From the NCBI RefSeq assembly GCF_028289855.1, contig NZ_JAQGKZ010000067.1:1-64000 (forward strand): a stretch of DNA of 64,000 nt, in the 5' to 3' direction. This document shows positions 17,093-26,946 of this stretch, piece by piece (within the stretch, counting starts at the first letter, position 1; each line of letters begins with the position of its first letter). The translations under genes were made by a program, and so were the position numbers. This DNA is from Sphingomonas bacterium. Its GTDB lineage: Bacteria > Pseudomonadota > Alphaproteobacteria > Sphingomonadales > Sphingomonadaceae. The notes below the pieces were generated by a model that was not told the origin of the DNA, ran no database searches, and saw only the letters and a program-made list of their open reading frames with translations.

Positions 17093-20000
17093 ATGATCCG
17101 TCAACTCTCCTCATTGTTGCTGACGATCATGGTCGTCGCCGCGCTGGTGGGTGTGCTCGTCACGCCCGCCAGCGCGGCGACACTCATTTCCAACACCGCG
17201 CACGCAACGTGGACCGATAACGGCACGCCGCGCACCACCGATTCGAACCCGGTCGATATCGAGGTCGATCCGGCGACCTATCCTCCCGCGACCATCACCG
17301 CGTACCGCCCCGATCCTGGGCCCGGCCAGATGACTTCGATCCGCCTGCCGGGCTGCCAGCGCGGCGGAACGCAGACGGCGAGCGCGGGGCCGCTCACGGG
17401 AACCGTTTCAACCTATTCTAGCGTGATCGTGCACACCGATATGGTTCGTTCCGGCGATCAATTCATCTTCAGCATCGATGCCGCCGCGGCGAACCGCGAT
17501 CCGGCCGCGATCGATACCGTCCTCGCGACGATCACGACTCCCGGAGGGGATCGCGAGACGCTGACGGTATACGAGACCGACGTCAATTCGGGCATCTTCA
17601 GCGGGACGATCGCCACGCGAACGATGAATGTCGTGACCGGCGATTGCATCCTAGCGCTCGCCTCCGGCGACACCGTCACGATCGACGGCCGCATGCCCGG
17701 TCAGAATGCGATCCTCGTTACGAAGACGTTGGCAGTCCGCGTCGAAACGCAGGCCATTGTATTCGACAGCGGCACCGGCGCACCGGTATCGGGCGCGCGC
17801 GTCAGCCTGATCGATGCCGATACCGGCCGCCCCGCCACGGTCTACGCCCCCGATGGCGCGACGCCGTGGCCGTCGACGGTGACGACCGGGCAAAGCGTGA
17901 CCGATGGCAACGGTGCGGGCTATGCGCAGGCGGCGGGCGAATTCTATTTCCCGACAGTGCTGCCCGGGCGCTACCGGCTGATCGTCCAACCGCCGTCGCC
18001 CTATGGGGCGCCGTCGGTTACGACCAACGCGCAACTCGCCGGGCTGACACGGCCCGACGGGTCGGCGCTCGCGCTGGCGAGCGGATCGCGTGGCGAGATC
18101 TTCACGCTGACCGCGCCGACAATCCTGCGGATCGACGTGCCGGTCGACCGGCCCGCCGGCGCGCTCGGCCTGACCAAGACCGCGTCGCTGGCGGTCGCTC
18201 AGCCCGGCGACCAAATTCTCTATACGGTTGCCGTGACAAACCCCGACGGCTCGCGATTGCGCCGCGGCGTCGCGATCACCGATACGCTACCGATCGCGAT
18301 GCGTTTGCGAACCGATACGGTTCGCATCGATGGTTCAAAAAACCCGACCTCGGTCACGACCTCCGCAGATGGCCGTCGGCTCACAATCGCGCTCGGCACG
18401 CTGGCGCCAGCGGCGAGCCACATAGTCAGCTATGTCCTTACCGTCCTCCCCACCGCGCAGGCTGGTCAGGCGATCAATCGCGCGAGCGTCACCGATGCGC
18501 TCGGCGTCGAGACCAACGCCAGCGCGACCGTGCGGATCGATCGCGACACGATCGCCGCGCGGATGACGCTGGTCGGGCGGGTCGTCGCGGGACCGTGTAC
18601 CGCGGATTCCGCCAAGGCCCCCGGCATCCCCGGGGTTCGCGTCATGCTCGAAGACGGCGGCTACGCGATTACCGATCGCGACGGGCGGTACCATTTCGAA
18701 GGGCTGATCCCGGGCAGCCACGTCGTTCAGGTCGATCCCGGCACGCTGGCCTCCGGCGGCACGTTCGTCGATTGCGTCCGCAGCACGCGCTCCGCCGGCA
18801 GCGCGACCTCGCGCTTCGTCGAGGGGCAGGGCGGCTCGCTGGTCGTCGCCGATTTCCAGGCGGTTCTGCCCGAGGCCGCCGCGACGGTCGAGACCGACCC
18901 CGCCATCCCCACGCCGCTCTCCGACAAAGCGGCCGCCGGCGGCGAGCGCAGCTGGTTCGAAGGCGGCGGCCCGAGCATCGCCTGGCTGTTCCCCGAGGCC
19001 GACTACAACCCGCGCCAACCCGCGGTGCGCGTCGCGATCCGCCACCTGGTCGGTCAAAAGATCATGCTATTCCTAGGCGGCAAGCCGGTCGATCCGATCA
19101 CCTTCGACGGTACACGCAACGATCCCGCCAACAGTTTCACCGTCAGCCTGTGGCGCGGTGTGCCGGTGACCGACGGGCTCAACCGCTTCACCGCCGAGGT
19201 GCGCAACGCCGACGGCACCGTCGCCGAAAAGCTGACCCGCGACGTCTGGTACACGACCGCCCCGGCGCGCGCCGAATACCTTCCCGCCAGGTCGCGGCTC
19301 ACCGCCGACGGGGTCAAGCGCCCGGTCATCGCGGTGCGCTTCACCGACCGTCAGGGCCGCCCGGTCCATGCCGGCACGACCGGCGACTTCGTCCTGCCCG
19401 CACCGTACGAGGCGGCGATCGAGGTCGATGCCGAACAGGCGCGGCTCCTGTCGGGGCTCGACCGCGCGGCGCCGGTGTGGCGCGTCGCAGGGGACGACGG
19501 CATCGCGTACATCCAGCTCGCCCCGACCACCACCAGCGGCGCGCTGACGCTCGACTTCACTTTCCGCGACCGCGATCAGGTCCGCCGTCAAAAGCTCGAA
19601 ACCTGGCTATCGCCGGGCGATCGCCCGTGGACGATCGTCGGGTTGGCCGAGGGCCGGCTGGGCTTCGGCAAGCTCGCCAACCGCGTCGAGCCGCTTAATG
19701 AGCCGACCGACGACATCACCGCCGACGGCCGCATCGCTTTCTACGCCAAGGGCCGGATCAAGGGATCGTGGCTGCTGACCGCCGCGTACGACAGCGCCAA
19801 GCGCCGCCGCGATCAGCGGTTGACCGGAGAAATCGACCCCAACACCTATTACACCGTCTATGCCGACCGTTCGGAGCGGCGCTACGACGCGGCGAGCACG
19901 AACAAGCTGTATCTCAAGCTCGAGACGCGGCAATTCTATGCCTTGTTCGGCGATTTCGAGACCAATTTCGTCGATACCGAGCTCGGCCGCTACGTCCGCT

Positions 20001-22141
20001 CGGCGACCGGCGGCAAGGCGGAATATCGCGGCAAGCGCATCGCAGCGTCGGCGTTCGTCGCCAAGTTCCCGACCACGCACCGCCGCGACGAAATCCAGGG
20101 CAACGGCTTGTCGAGCGGCTACACTTTGTCGTCGCGCGACATCCTCGCCAACAGTGAGGCCGTAACCATCGAGGTTCGCGACCGGCTGCGCTCCGAGCGG
20201 ATCGTCGAACGCCGCACGCTGGTCCGCTTCACCGACTACGACATCGACTATGCCACCGGCACGATCCGCTTTTCGTCGCCCGTGCTCAGCCGGTCGAGCG
20301 CGCTCGACCCGCAGTTCGTCGTGGTCGATTATGAAGTCCTGTCGGCGTCGGGCGGCGACATCAACGCCGGCGCGCGCGCGACCTGGACCAGCAAGGACGA
20401 TCGCGTCCGGATCGGCGCGACGGCGATCCGCGACAAGGGCGATAACGGCGGCACGATACTGGGCGCCGCCGACGCGCGAATCCGGCTGGGCAAGACGATC
20501 GAGATCCGCGGTGAAATCGCCGGCAGCCGCCGCGACGGCAAAAGCGACATCGCAACCGCTTGGCTGGTCGAATACGAACAGCATACTCAGCGCCTCGATC
20601 TGCTCGCTTACGCGCGCAGCATCGCCGCCGATTACGGCACCGATCAGCAGAACGGCGTCGAGCTCGGCCGCCGCAAGGTGGGCATCGACGCCCGCTATCG
20701 CCTGTCCGACCGGCTGGCAATCGCGACCAGTGCTTGGGTGGACGACGACCTGACGGGCGACGCGCGCCGTCGCGCGGTACGCGCGCGCGTTGAGTATAAG
20801 GGCGACAAGACCGATTTCCGGCTGGGCGTCGCCTACGCGCAGGATCGTACCGACAGCGTCTCCTCGGCGACCTCGACGCTGATCGAGGGCGGCGCGACGC
20901 AACGACTGTTCGGCGGCAAGCTCGAAATCGACGCCGCCGCCAGCGTCGCGATCGGCAAGGCGCAAAGCGTCGATTTCCCGGCGCAATACCGTTTGGGCGC
21001 GCGCTATCAACTGTCGTCCGACGTGATCCTGACCGGCAGTTACGAGATCGCCAAGGGCGAGGGCCTCAACGCCCGCACCGCTCGTGTCGGGTTCGACCTC
21101 AAGCCATGGGCGGGCGCGCGGCTGACCACCGGATTGGGCAGTCAGAATTCGGTCGAATACGGCCGCCGCGCCTTCGCCGCCTACGGCCTCGCGCAATCGT
21201 TCCAACTCGGCAAGCGCTGGTCGGTGGACGCGACGCTCGACGGTAACCGCACGCTGTCGGGCGTGGACGCGTCGAAAATCGTCAACCCGTTTCAGCCCGT
21301 GGCATCGGGCGGCAATGTCGGCGCGGGCGACCAGATCACCGAGAATTTCACCGCGCTGACGCTCGGCGCGACCTATCGCGCCACATGGTGGAGCGGTACC
21401 GGGCGTGTCGAATATCGCTTCGGCCAATTGGGCGACCGCGCCGGCGCGACCTTCGGGCTGATCCACCGCCTCGGCGAGGGCGCGTCGTTCGGTGCGCTCG
21501 CGACCTGGACGCGCGCCGAGCAGAAAGGCGCCGCCACCACCGAGACGCTCGACCTCGCGATGTCGGGCGCGTGGCGGCCCGCGTCCAGCCCGTTCGCGGC
21601 GCTCGGCAAGCTAGCCTGGACCGAGGACCGTGTAACCAATGCGGTTGCCGGACAGGCCGGGCCGGTCGGCAATCTGCCGTTGATCGTCACCGGCGACGCC
21701 AAGTCGCGGCGGGTCGTCGGCAGTCTCTCGCTCGACTGGGCGCCGCGCGGTCGGGATGCCGACGGGCAATACCAGCGCAGCGAAGTCAGCCTGTTCCTCG
21801 GCGCGCGCTACGTGTTCGACCGGATCGACGCCTATGACCTTGCGGGGTTCACGATCATGGCGGGCGCGGATGCGCGGGTCGGGATCGGCAGCAAGGTCGA
21901 GGTCGGGGTGTCGGGCACCGTCCGCGGCGCGGTCGGCAAGGGCAATTTCGCTTATGCCTATGGCCCGACGATCGGCGTGCGGCCGGCGAAGAACATGCTG
22001 GTCACCGCCGGCTGGAACGTGCGCGGGTTCGCCGACCGCGATTTCGCCGCCGCCCGCACCACGCGCGCCGGACCGTTCGTGTCGATGAAGCTGAAGTTCG
22101 ACCAGAACAGCTTCGCTTTCCTGGGACTTGGCCGCCGATGA
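17093..22141 (+). CDS. Giant predicted outer-membrane protein with DUF11, SpaA/carboxypeptidase-like and beta-barrel regions
   Basis: This 1682-residue protein starts at the ATG at 17093; the upstream TTG at 17066 has no support. Domain order is: signal peptide (1-30); a module like those of the smaller operon proteins (SNTAHATWTDNG); an immunoglobulin-like region; a DUF11 domain near 357-470 (LTKTASLAVAQPGDQILYTV); and a carboxypeptidase-regulatory/SdrB-like domain near 512-550 (GVRVMLEDGGYAITDRDGRYHF). From about residue 876 there is a long run of amphipathic strands typical of outer-membrane barrels, including FTDYDIDYATGTIRFSSPVL and VVVDYEV patterns known from large SprA-like and related outer-membrane proteins. 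It ends FAFLGLGRR rather than with an aromatic residue. It probably anchors or exports the co-encoded DUF11 proteins (inference). Confidence 0.75.
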   Translation: MIRQLSSLLLTIMVVAALVGVLVTPASAATLISNTAHATWTDNGTPRTTDSNPVDIEVDPATYPPATITAYRPDPGPGQMTSIRLPGCQRGGTQTASAGPLTGTVSTYSSVIVHTDMVRSGDQFIFSIDAAAANRDPAAIDTVLATITTPGGDRETLTVYETDVNSGIFSGTIATRTMNVVTGDCILALASGDTVTIDGRMPGQNAILVTKTLAVRVETQAIVFDSGTGAPVSGARVSLIDADTGRPATVYAPDGATPWPSTVTTGQSVTDGNGAGYAQAAGEFYFPTVLPGRYRLIVQPPSPYGAPSVTTNAQLAGLTRPDGSALALASGSRGEIFTLTAPTILRIDVPVDRPAGALGLTKTASLAVAQPGDQILYTVAVTNPDGSRLRRGVAITDTLPIAMRLRTDTVRIDGSKNPTSVTTSADGRRLTIALGTLAPAASHIVSYVLTVLPTAQAGQAINRASVTDALGVETNASATVRIDRDTIAARMTLVGRVVAGPCTADSAKAPGIPGVRVMLEDGGYAITDRDGRYHFEGLIPGSHVVQVDPGTLASGGTFVDCVRSTRSAGSATSRFVEGQGGSLVVADFQAVLPEAAATVETDPAIPTPLSDKAAAGGERSWFEGGGPSIAWLFPEADYNPRQPAVRVAIRHLVGQKIMLFLGGKPVDPITFDGTRNDPANSFTVSLWRGVPVTDGLNRFTAEVRNADGTVAEKLTRDVWYTTAPARAEYLPARSRLTADGVKRPVIAVRFTDRQGRPVHAGTTGDFVLPAPYEAAIEVDAEQARLLSGLDRAAPVWRVAGDDGIAYIQLAPTTTSGALTLDFTFRDRDQVRRQKLETWLSPGDRPWTIVGLAEGRLGFGKLANRVEPLNEPTDDITADGRIAFYAKGRIKGSWLLTAAYDSAKRRRDQRLTGEIDPNTYYTVYADRSERRYDAASTNKLYLKLETRQFYALFGDFETNFVDTELGRYVRSATGGKAEYRGKRIAASAFVAKFPTTHRRDEIQGNGLSSGYTLSSRDILANSEAVTIEVRDRLRSERIVERRTLVRFTDYDIDYATGTIRFSSPVLSRSSALDPQFVVVDYEVLSASGGDINAGARATWTSKDDRVRIGATAIRDKGDNGGTILGAADARIRLGKTIEIRGEIAGSRRDGKSDIATAWLVEYEQHTQRLDLLAYARSIAADYGTDQQNGVELGRRKVGIDARYRLSDRLAIATSAWVDDDLTGDARRRAVRARVEYKGDKTDFRLGVAYAQDRTDSVSSATSTLIEGGATQRLFGGKLEIDAAASVAIGKAQSVDFPAQYRLGARYQLSSDVILTGSYEIAKGEGLNARTARVGFDLKPWAGARLTTGLGSQNSVEYGRRAFAAYGLAQSFQLGKRWSVDATLDGNRTLSGVDASKIVNPFQPVASGGNVGAGDQITENFTALTLGATYRATWWSGTGRVEYRFGQLGDRAGATFGLIHRLGEGASFGALATWTRAEQKGAATTETLDLAMSGAWRPASSPFAALGKLAWTEDRVTNAVAGQAGPVGNLPLIVTGDAKSRRVVGSLSLDWAPRGRDADGQYQRSEVSLFLGARYVFDRIDAYDLAGFTIMAGADARVGIGSKVEVGVSGTVRGAVGKGNFAYAYGPTIGVRPAKNMLVTAGWNVRGFADRDFAAARTTRAGPFVSMKLKFDQNSFAFLGLGRR

Positions 22142-23313
22142 CTCGCTTGCTCGCCTTCCTGATGCTCGTGATCGCGACGATCGGCGCATCGCCGGCGGAT
22201 GCCGGGACGTGTACTGCCGTCAACCAGTTCAACTTCACCTTCGCTAGTCAGGCGGCGGCCAATCTGGCGTACGGATCGAGCTATAACTATACCGCGACGA
22301 CGAGCGGCGGCGGCAGCCGTGCCTTTACGATGCAGCTCACGCAAAACGGCTTGGCCAGCACCACGGTCAACGGCACGCAATTGCCCGCGATCAGCACGCT
22401 CATCACCGGCACCGACACAACGCTGCGCGACCTCGTGCTCGGCGGGATCTTCGGCGGACGCACGGCGAGCATTACCGGCACCACCAACGTCGTGACCGCG
22501 ACCTTCACCTTCGCGGTGCCGATCCGCGACTTCACGATGACCGTCCATGACATCGACTTCGCGGCGAACCAGTATCGCGACCTGATCCAAGTCACCGGCG
22601 TCGGCAGTGCGGTGACCTACACGCCCGCCCTGTCGAGCCCCGCTGGCAACAATAACGGTAGCGGCAGCCGCACCGCGGCGGCATCGAGCCTGAGCTTCGG
22701 GCCGGTTGCCACGCCGACCACCATCACCGCGGCGCAGGCGGTCGGCGTCGGTGCGTCGGACAACAATTCGAACGACGGCACCATCACCGCCAGCTTCGCG
22801 CAACCGGTCACAACGGTGACCGTCCGATACGGCAACGCCCCCTATACCTCGGGCGAGAACACCACCGGGCAACAGGGTATCGGCATCGCCGGGATCAGTT
22901 TCTGTCCGATGCCCCAGTTGACCGTCACCAAAAGCTCGTCGCCGATGTCGGGCACGTTCGGCGCCTACAATCTGCCGGGCAACGACGTGCTTTACACGTT
23001 GACCGTGACCAACAGCGGCGCCAGCCCGGTCGATGCGAGCAGCATCGTGCTGACCGACATACTCCCAACCGGGATCACGTTTCGTAACACCGCGCTCGCG
23101 CCATCGAGCACGCCGTTTTCGATCGTTGCCGGGTCGAGCGGCGTGGCGTTGTCGGCGAGTTCGCCGGCCTATTCGAACAATGGCGGATCGACCTACACCT
23201 ACACGCCTGCGTCCGGTTACGACGCCAACGTCAGCGCCGTCCGCGTCACGCCCACCGGCACGATGGCCGCCAATTCAAGTTTCGCGATAACGTTCGTCGC
23301 CAGAATCAACTGA
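22138..23313 (+). CDS. Secreted DUF11-domain protein
   Basis: This 391-residue protein has an ATG that overlaps the stop of the giant barrel gene (ATGA), so the two are translationally coupled. A signal peptide ends near SPADAGTC. The first two thirds form a beta-rich domain rich in Thr, Ser and Asn (TTSGGGSRAFTMQLTQ, VTATFTFAVPIRDFTMTVHD). The C-terminal 130 residues are a DUF11 domain (LTVTKSSSPMSGTFGAYNLP, VLTDILPTGITFRNT) ending ITFVARIN. Cys residues occur only near the N-terminus and in SFCPMP. Coupling suggests it is the partner handled by the barrel protein. Confidence 0.8.
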   Translation: MTRLLAFLMLVIATIGASPADAGTCTAVNQFNFTFASQAAANLAYGSSYNYTATTSGGGSRAFTMQLTQNGLASTTVNGTQLPAISTLITGTDTTLRDLVLGGIFGGRTASITGTTNVVTATFTFAVPIRDFTMTVHDIDFAANQYRDLIQVTGVGSAVTYTPALSSPAGNNNGSGSRTAAASSLSFGPVATPTTITAAQAVGVGASDNNSNDGTITASFAQPVTTVTVRYGNAPYTSGENTTGQQGIGIAGISFCPMPQLTVTKSSSPMSGTFGAYNLPGNDVLYTLTVTNSGASPVDASSIVLTDILPTGITFRNTALAPSSTPFSIVAGSSGVALSASSPAYSNNGGSTYTYTPASGYDANVSAVRVTPTGTMAANSSFAITFVARIN

Positions 23314-23341
23314 CTCTAACCCCACGAAAGGATGCGATTAA

Positions 23342-23683
23342 ATGCACGGCCTTTTGGACTTGGATAAATATGTTGCCCACGTGCACCGCTGGATTCCGCG
23401 CGGCCGCAGGTACCCGACCGCCACCACCGTGACCGTCAGTTGCCCGCAACGCGGCGTGTTCAAGGCTGCGTTGGTGGATTTGTCGGCCAAGGGCGCCCGG
23501 CTTCGCGTTGCGGTCAATCTACCGGTCGACACGCCCATGATCCTGGAGATCCCGGAGATGCGACTTCTCAGTGGATACGTCGTTTGGTCGAAAGCCCGGG
23601 AACTAGGCATATGTTTCGACGAACCGCTCGACGAGGCCGAACTCGGGCGCCTTGTGGTCAGGACCTGGATCAAGCGCGTCTAA
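23342..23683 (+). CDS. PilZ domain protein
   Basis: This 113-residue cytoplasmic protein matches the PilZ fold. It has a basic RGRR near residues 20-23 followed by VDLSAKGARL (45-54), corresponding to the R-x3-R and D/N-x-S-x2-G c-di-GMP signature. The spacing RGRRYP is slightly divergent, so binding needs testing. It lies 28 bases after the DUF11 operon with AAAGGATG upstream, so it is probably the last gene of that operon and may tie surface-protein output to c-di-GMP. Its stop overlaps the stop of the convergent hybrid kinase by four bases. Confidence 0.82.
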   Translation: MHGLLDLDKYVAHVHRWIPRGRRYPTATTVTVSCPQRGVFKAALVDLSAKGARLRVAVNLPVDTPMILEIPEMRLLSGYVVWSKARELGICFDEPLDEAELGRLVVRTWIKRV

Positions 23684-26600
23684 AGGCGCGCGCCACCGTC
23701 AATCAACACGTCGCCCTGCGGCTCGCTCCGACTAGCCGCGTCAGGAACCCACCGCGCCAAGGCGGCTTCGAGGTCGGCTAGCGTCAACGGTTTCGAGTAG
23801 TGATCCTGCATGCCGGCGTTGAGACATGCCCTGATGCTGTCGGCGAAAGCATTGGCCGTCAGCGCAACGATCGGTAGCTGGTCGGGTTGAATTCCCGCAG
23901 CGCGGATCAGCCGTGTTGCTTCTATCCCGTCGAGATTCGGCATCTGAACGTCCATTAGCACCAGATCGAACGGCTCGCCGTCGCGCGCGGCATCGAGGAC
24001 CGCGGTCACTGCTTGCTCGCCGTCGGTCGCCGCTACGACGTCACAGTCGAAACGCTTGAGCATTGCGGTCAGCAATAGTTGGTTGACGTCATTATCCTCT
24101 GCAACCAGCACACGGACGCCGTCGGTGATGACAGTCGGAGCAGGCAAGGCGGCGGCGGGGGCCGGCCGCGCGGGCGCGACCTCGAGCGGCAGTCGCAGGA
24201 AAAAGCTGGTTCCCGTGCCGGGCGTACTGTCCAGCGTCAGATCGCCCGCCATCAGCTTGGCCAACTGGCTGCTGATCGTCAGGCCAAGCCCGGTGCCGCC
24301 AAAATGCTGTGCGATCGTCACGTCTGACTGGACGAATTGCTCGAAGATCGCGGCCTGGCGATCGGGCGCGATACCGACGCCCGTATCGCTCACTTCGATC
24401 TCGAGTTGCTCGCCGTCCGCGGTTTTGAGCACTCCACCGAAAATCGTCACTGAACCTTTTTCGGTGAATTTCAGAGCGTTGACCACCAGGTTCAGCACGA
24501 TCTGGCGAATCCGCAGGCCATCGCCAATCACCAGATCGGGCAAATCGTCGTCGATGTCGCTGTACAGGATAATGCCCTTCGACGCCGCGATCGGCTCCAT
24601 CAGCTTGACGCAGGCGGACAATTCATGGCGCAGATCAACCGGCTCGCGAATCATCTGCATCTGGCCCGCGTCGATCTTGGAGACGTCGAGGATATCGTTG
24701 AGCAGGCGCATCATGGCCCAGCCCGAATCGGCGATGAGCGTTGCCTGCCGCCGTTGCTCGGCGTCTAGCTCGCTGGCCAGCAGCAATTCAATAAACCCGA
24801 TCACCGCGTTCATCGGCGTCCGGATTTCGTGACTCATATTGGCGAGGAAGGTTGCCTTGGCGTCGGCGGCGTTTTCCGCCGCATCGCGCGCGGCGGCGAG
24901 TTCGATCTCCAGCTGCTTGCGTTCGGAGATGTTGCGGATCGATGCGATGATCTCCTGCGGCTGATTGGTGCCAGGGTGGCGGACAAGCCCGCAATGCGCC
25001 TCTAGCCACGGCCAGGTCCCCGGTCGGCTGATCGAATCGACGCGGTAAGCGGTGACCATCCGGTCCACCTCGCCGCGCGCCAGCGACCGATAGGCCTCTA
25101 GCGCGTGGCCGGCATCCTCCTGATGGAAGCGATCAAGCATTTGCTGGCCCAGCAACGACTTTGGGTCGACGCCGATGATGTCCTTGACCGACGGCGACGC
25201 GTACAGACAGGTTCCGTCGAGATCGAGACGGAAGACCGCGTCGGTCGCATTGTTGGCGAGCAATTCGAGCAGCGCGCCGTTTTGCGCCAGCAATTCCTCC
25301 GCATTCTTGCGGTCGGTGATATCGAGTGCGATGCCGATATGCCCGACAATCTCGCCGTCCACGTCGACTTCGGGTGTACTGATGCTGTCGATCCACACCA
25401 CCGTGCCATCGGGCCGCGTGTACCGAAACTCACCGCGGCGGGTCTGACGGTCGCTCATCATCGTGGCGCGCACAGCCTTGACGCGATCACGGTCGGCTTC
25501 CGACAGGCCGGCGAGCCACCCGTTCCTGGCGGCTTCCTCGTCGGCCAGCCCGGTCAGCTCCGACCAGGCGGCATTGAAGTAATTGCCATACCCCAGCGCA
25601 TCGGTGCGAAAGATGCCGACTGGCGACAGTGCCGCGAGCGTTTGAAAGCGTGTCTCGCTTTCGCGCAATGCGGTTTCGGCCGCACGGCGTTGGGTAACGT
25701 CGCGAATATTGCCGATCGTGCCGGCAAAGCGCCCGCCATCGTCGTGCAGGGCGCGGCTGCTGACTTCGATGTTATGAATGGCGCCATCGGCCGAATGTAA
25801 GCGCACTTCGACCAGGCATTCGTCGATCTCGCCGCTGACGATCCTCTCGTACAACGCCATCGCCTGCTCACGATCGTCGTCATGCATGTGAAGCATCGCA
25901 TATTGGCCGAGACTGTCGGCGACGCTGTATTTCGACAATTGCTCCCACGCGTCGTTCAGGAACACCCAGCGCCCGTCGTGATCGGTGCGGAAAATCACCT
26001 CACGCAGATTGTCGAGCATCGATCGCGCGAAATCGCGGCTGGCATGAAGCTCGCGCTGAGTCCGCGCCACGCCGGCCAGCACCGCGGCGACGGGCAGGCC
26101 GATCGTAAAATTCACCGCAACGAATGCCTGGACGACGAGGATTCTGGTCGGAAGATCGCCATGGATCCAAGTGACCGGACCGACGCCGCGCGTCGTAACG
26201 GTAAAGGCCACTGCCAACATCAGCGCGATGGACGCAGCGGTGCCGACCGAGCCCAGCCGGAACGCGGCAATGAGCACGAGCGGGCAGACGAGGAACAATA
26301 ACGGGATCTGTGCCTCGGCAAATACCCAGATAGCGGCAATCAGCGTGAGGCCGAGGATAAGGACCGCTTCGCGCGCCAAACGATGGGTAAGCTGGTGCCG
26401 CCTCTGCCAGCCATCGATGAAGATCATGATCAGCGCGGCGCCGACCATCATGCCAAGCCCGTGCGCGAGAGACCAAGCTGCCCAGGCACTGAGCTCGAAG
26501 CGCCCGAGCTGGGCAAGGCGCAGCGTCGTCGCCAGCAGACCAGAGACGAGCGGAACGAAACATCCCGCGATTACGGCGAACCACGTCAAATCGCGAATGT

Positions 26601-26946
26601 TGCCGAAGTCGGGGTGATCGACGCGCGCGCGGCGTAACGCCCAACACACCGCCAAGACCTCGATCGTGTTGATTGCAGCGAAACTGGCAATTCGAGCCGG
26701 AGGGCTGCCGACCAATAGCCCCGCGGTAACGTTCGCCAACCAGCCGACCATCAGGAACGCGGGCATCGTCCAGCCCCGCGCGCGCAGGACGATGATCACG
26801 AGAATGGCGTTTGGCAGCCACAGCGCCGCGATTTTCTGTGCGTCGCGGGACCAGCCGAGGCCAAGCCAGCACGCGACAAACAATACGCCATAGGTTGCGG
26901 GGAGCAGAAGTGCGGGACTTCGAAGCCACAAATTTATGCGCGACAT
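23680..26946 (-). CDS. MASE1-PAS hybrid sensor histidine kinase with receiver domain
   Basis: This inner-membrane sensor has 1088 residues with the ATG at 26946 (GGGGGAAG upstream, protein MSRINLWLRS); extension to 27168 gives non-domain sequence. Order: an MASE1-like block of about eight to ten helices (10-300), three PAS domains (about 312-430, 432-550 and 559-690), HisKA with His706 (MSHEIRTPMNAVIGF), HATPase with N-box NALKF and GTGLGL, and a receiver with phospho-acceptor Asp999 (LVLMDVQMPNLDG). The hybrid layout needs an external Hpt to pass phosphate on; a free Hpt and a NarL-type regulator lie at 13289-14250. The ligand sensed by MASE1 and the PAS domains is unknown. Confidence 0.93.
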   Translation of the reverse strand: MSRINLWLRSPALLLPATYGVLFVACWLGLGWSRDAQKIAALWLPNAILVIIVLRARGWTMPAFLMVGWLANVTAGLLVGSPPARIASFAAINTIEVLAVCWALRRARVDHPDFGNIRDLTWFAVIAGCFVPLVSGLLATTLRLAQLGRFELSAWAAWSLAHGLGMMVGAALIMIFIDGWQRRHQLTHRLAREAVLILGLTLIAAIWVFAEAQIPLLFLVCPLVLIAAFRLGSVGTAASIALMLAVAFTVTTRGVGPVTWIHGDLPTRILVVQAFVAVNFTIGLPVAAVLAGVARTQRELHASRDFARSMLDNLREVIFRTDHDGRWVFLNDAWEQLSKYSVADSLGQYAMLHMHDDDREQAMALYERIVSGEIDECLVEVRLHSADGAIHNIEVSSRALHDDGGRFAGTIGNIRDVTQRRAAETALRESETRFQTLAALSPVGIFRTDALGYGNYFNAAWSELTGLADEEAARNGWLAGLSEADRDRVKAVRATMMSDRQTRRGEFRYTRPDGTVVWIDSISTPEVDVDGEIVGHIGIALDITDRKNAEELLAQNGALLELLANNATDAVFRLDLDGTCLYASPSVKDIIGVDPKSLLGQQMLDRFHQEDAGHALEAYRSLARGEVDRMVTAYRVDSISRPGTWPWLEAHCGLVRHPGTNQPQEIIASIRNISERKQLEIELAAARDAAENAADAKATFLANMSHEIRTPMNAVIGFIELLLASELDAEQRRQATLIADSGWAMMRLLNDILDVSKIDAGQMQMIREPVDLRHELSACVKLMEPIAASKGIILYSDIDDDLPDLVIGDGLRIRQIVLNLVVNALKFTEKGSVTIFGGVLKTADGEQLEIEVSDTGVGIAPDRQAAIFEQFVQSDVTIAQHFGGTGLGLTISSQLAKLMAGDLTLDSTPGTGTSFFLRLPLEVAPARPAPAAALPAPTVITDGVRVLVAEDNDVNQLLLTAMLKRFDCDVVAATDGEQAVTAVLDAARDGEPFDLVLMDVQMPNLDGIEATRLIRAAGIQPDQLPIVALTANAFADSIRACLNAGMQDHYSKPLTLADLEAALARWVPDAASRSEPQGDVLIDGGARL

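Noticed and set aside
19607-21466. 619-codon minus-strand frame inside the giant outer-membrane protein gene
   Set aside because: Shadow of the barrel-coding phase; low-complexity product without motif.
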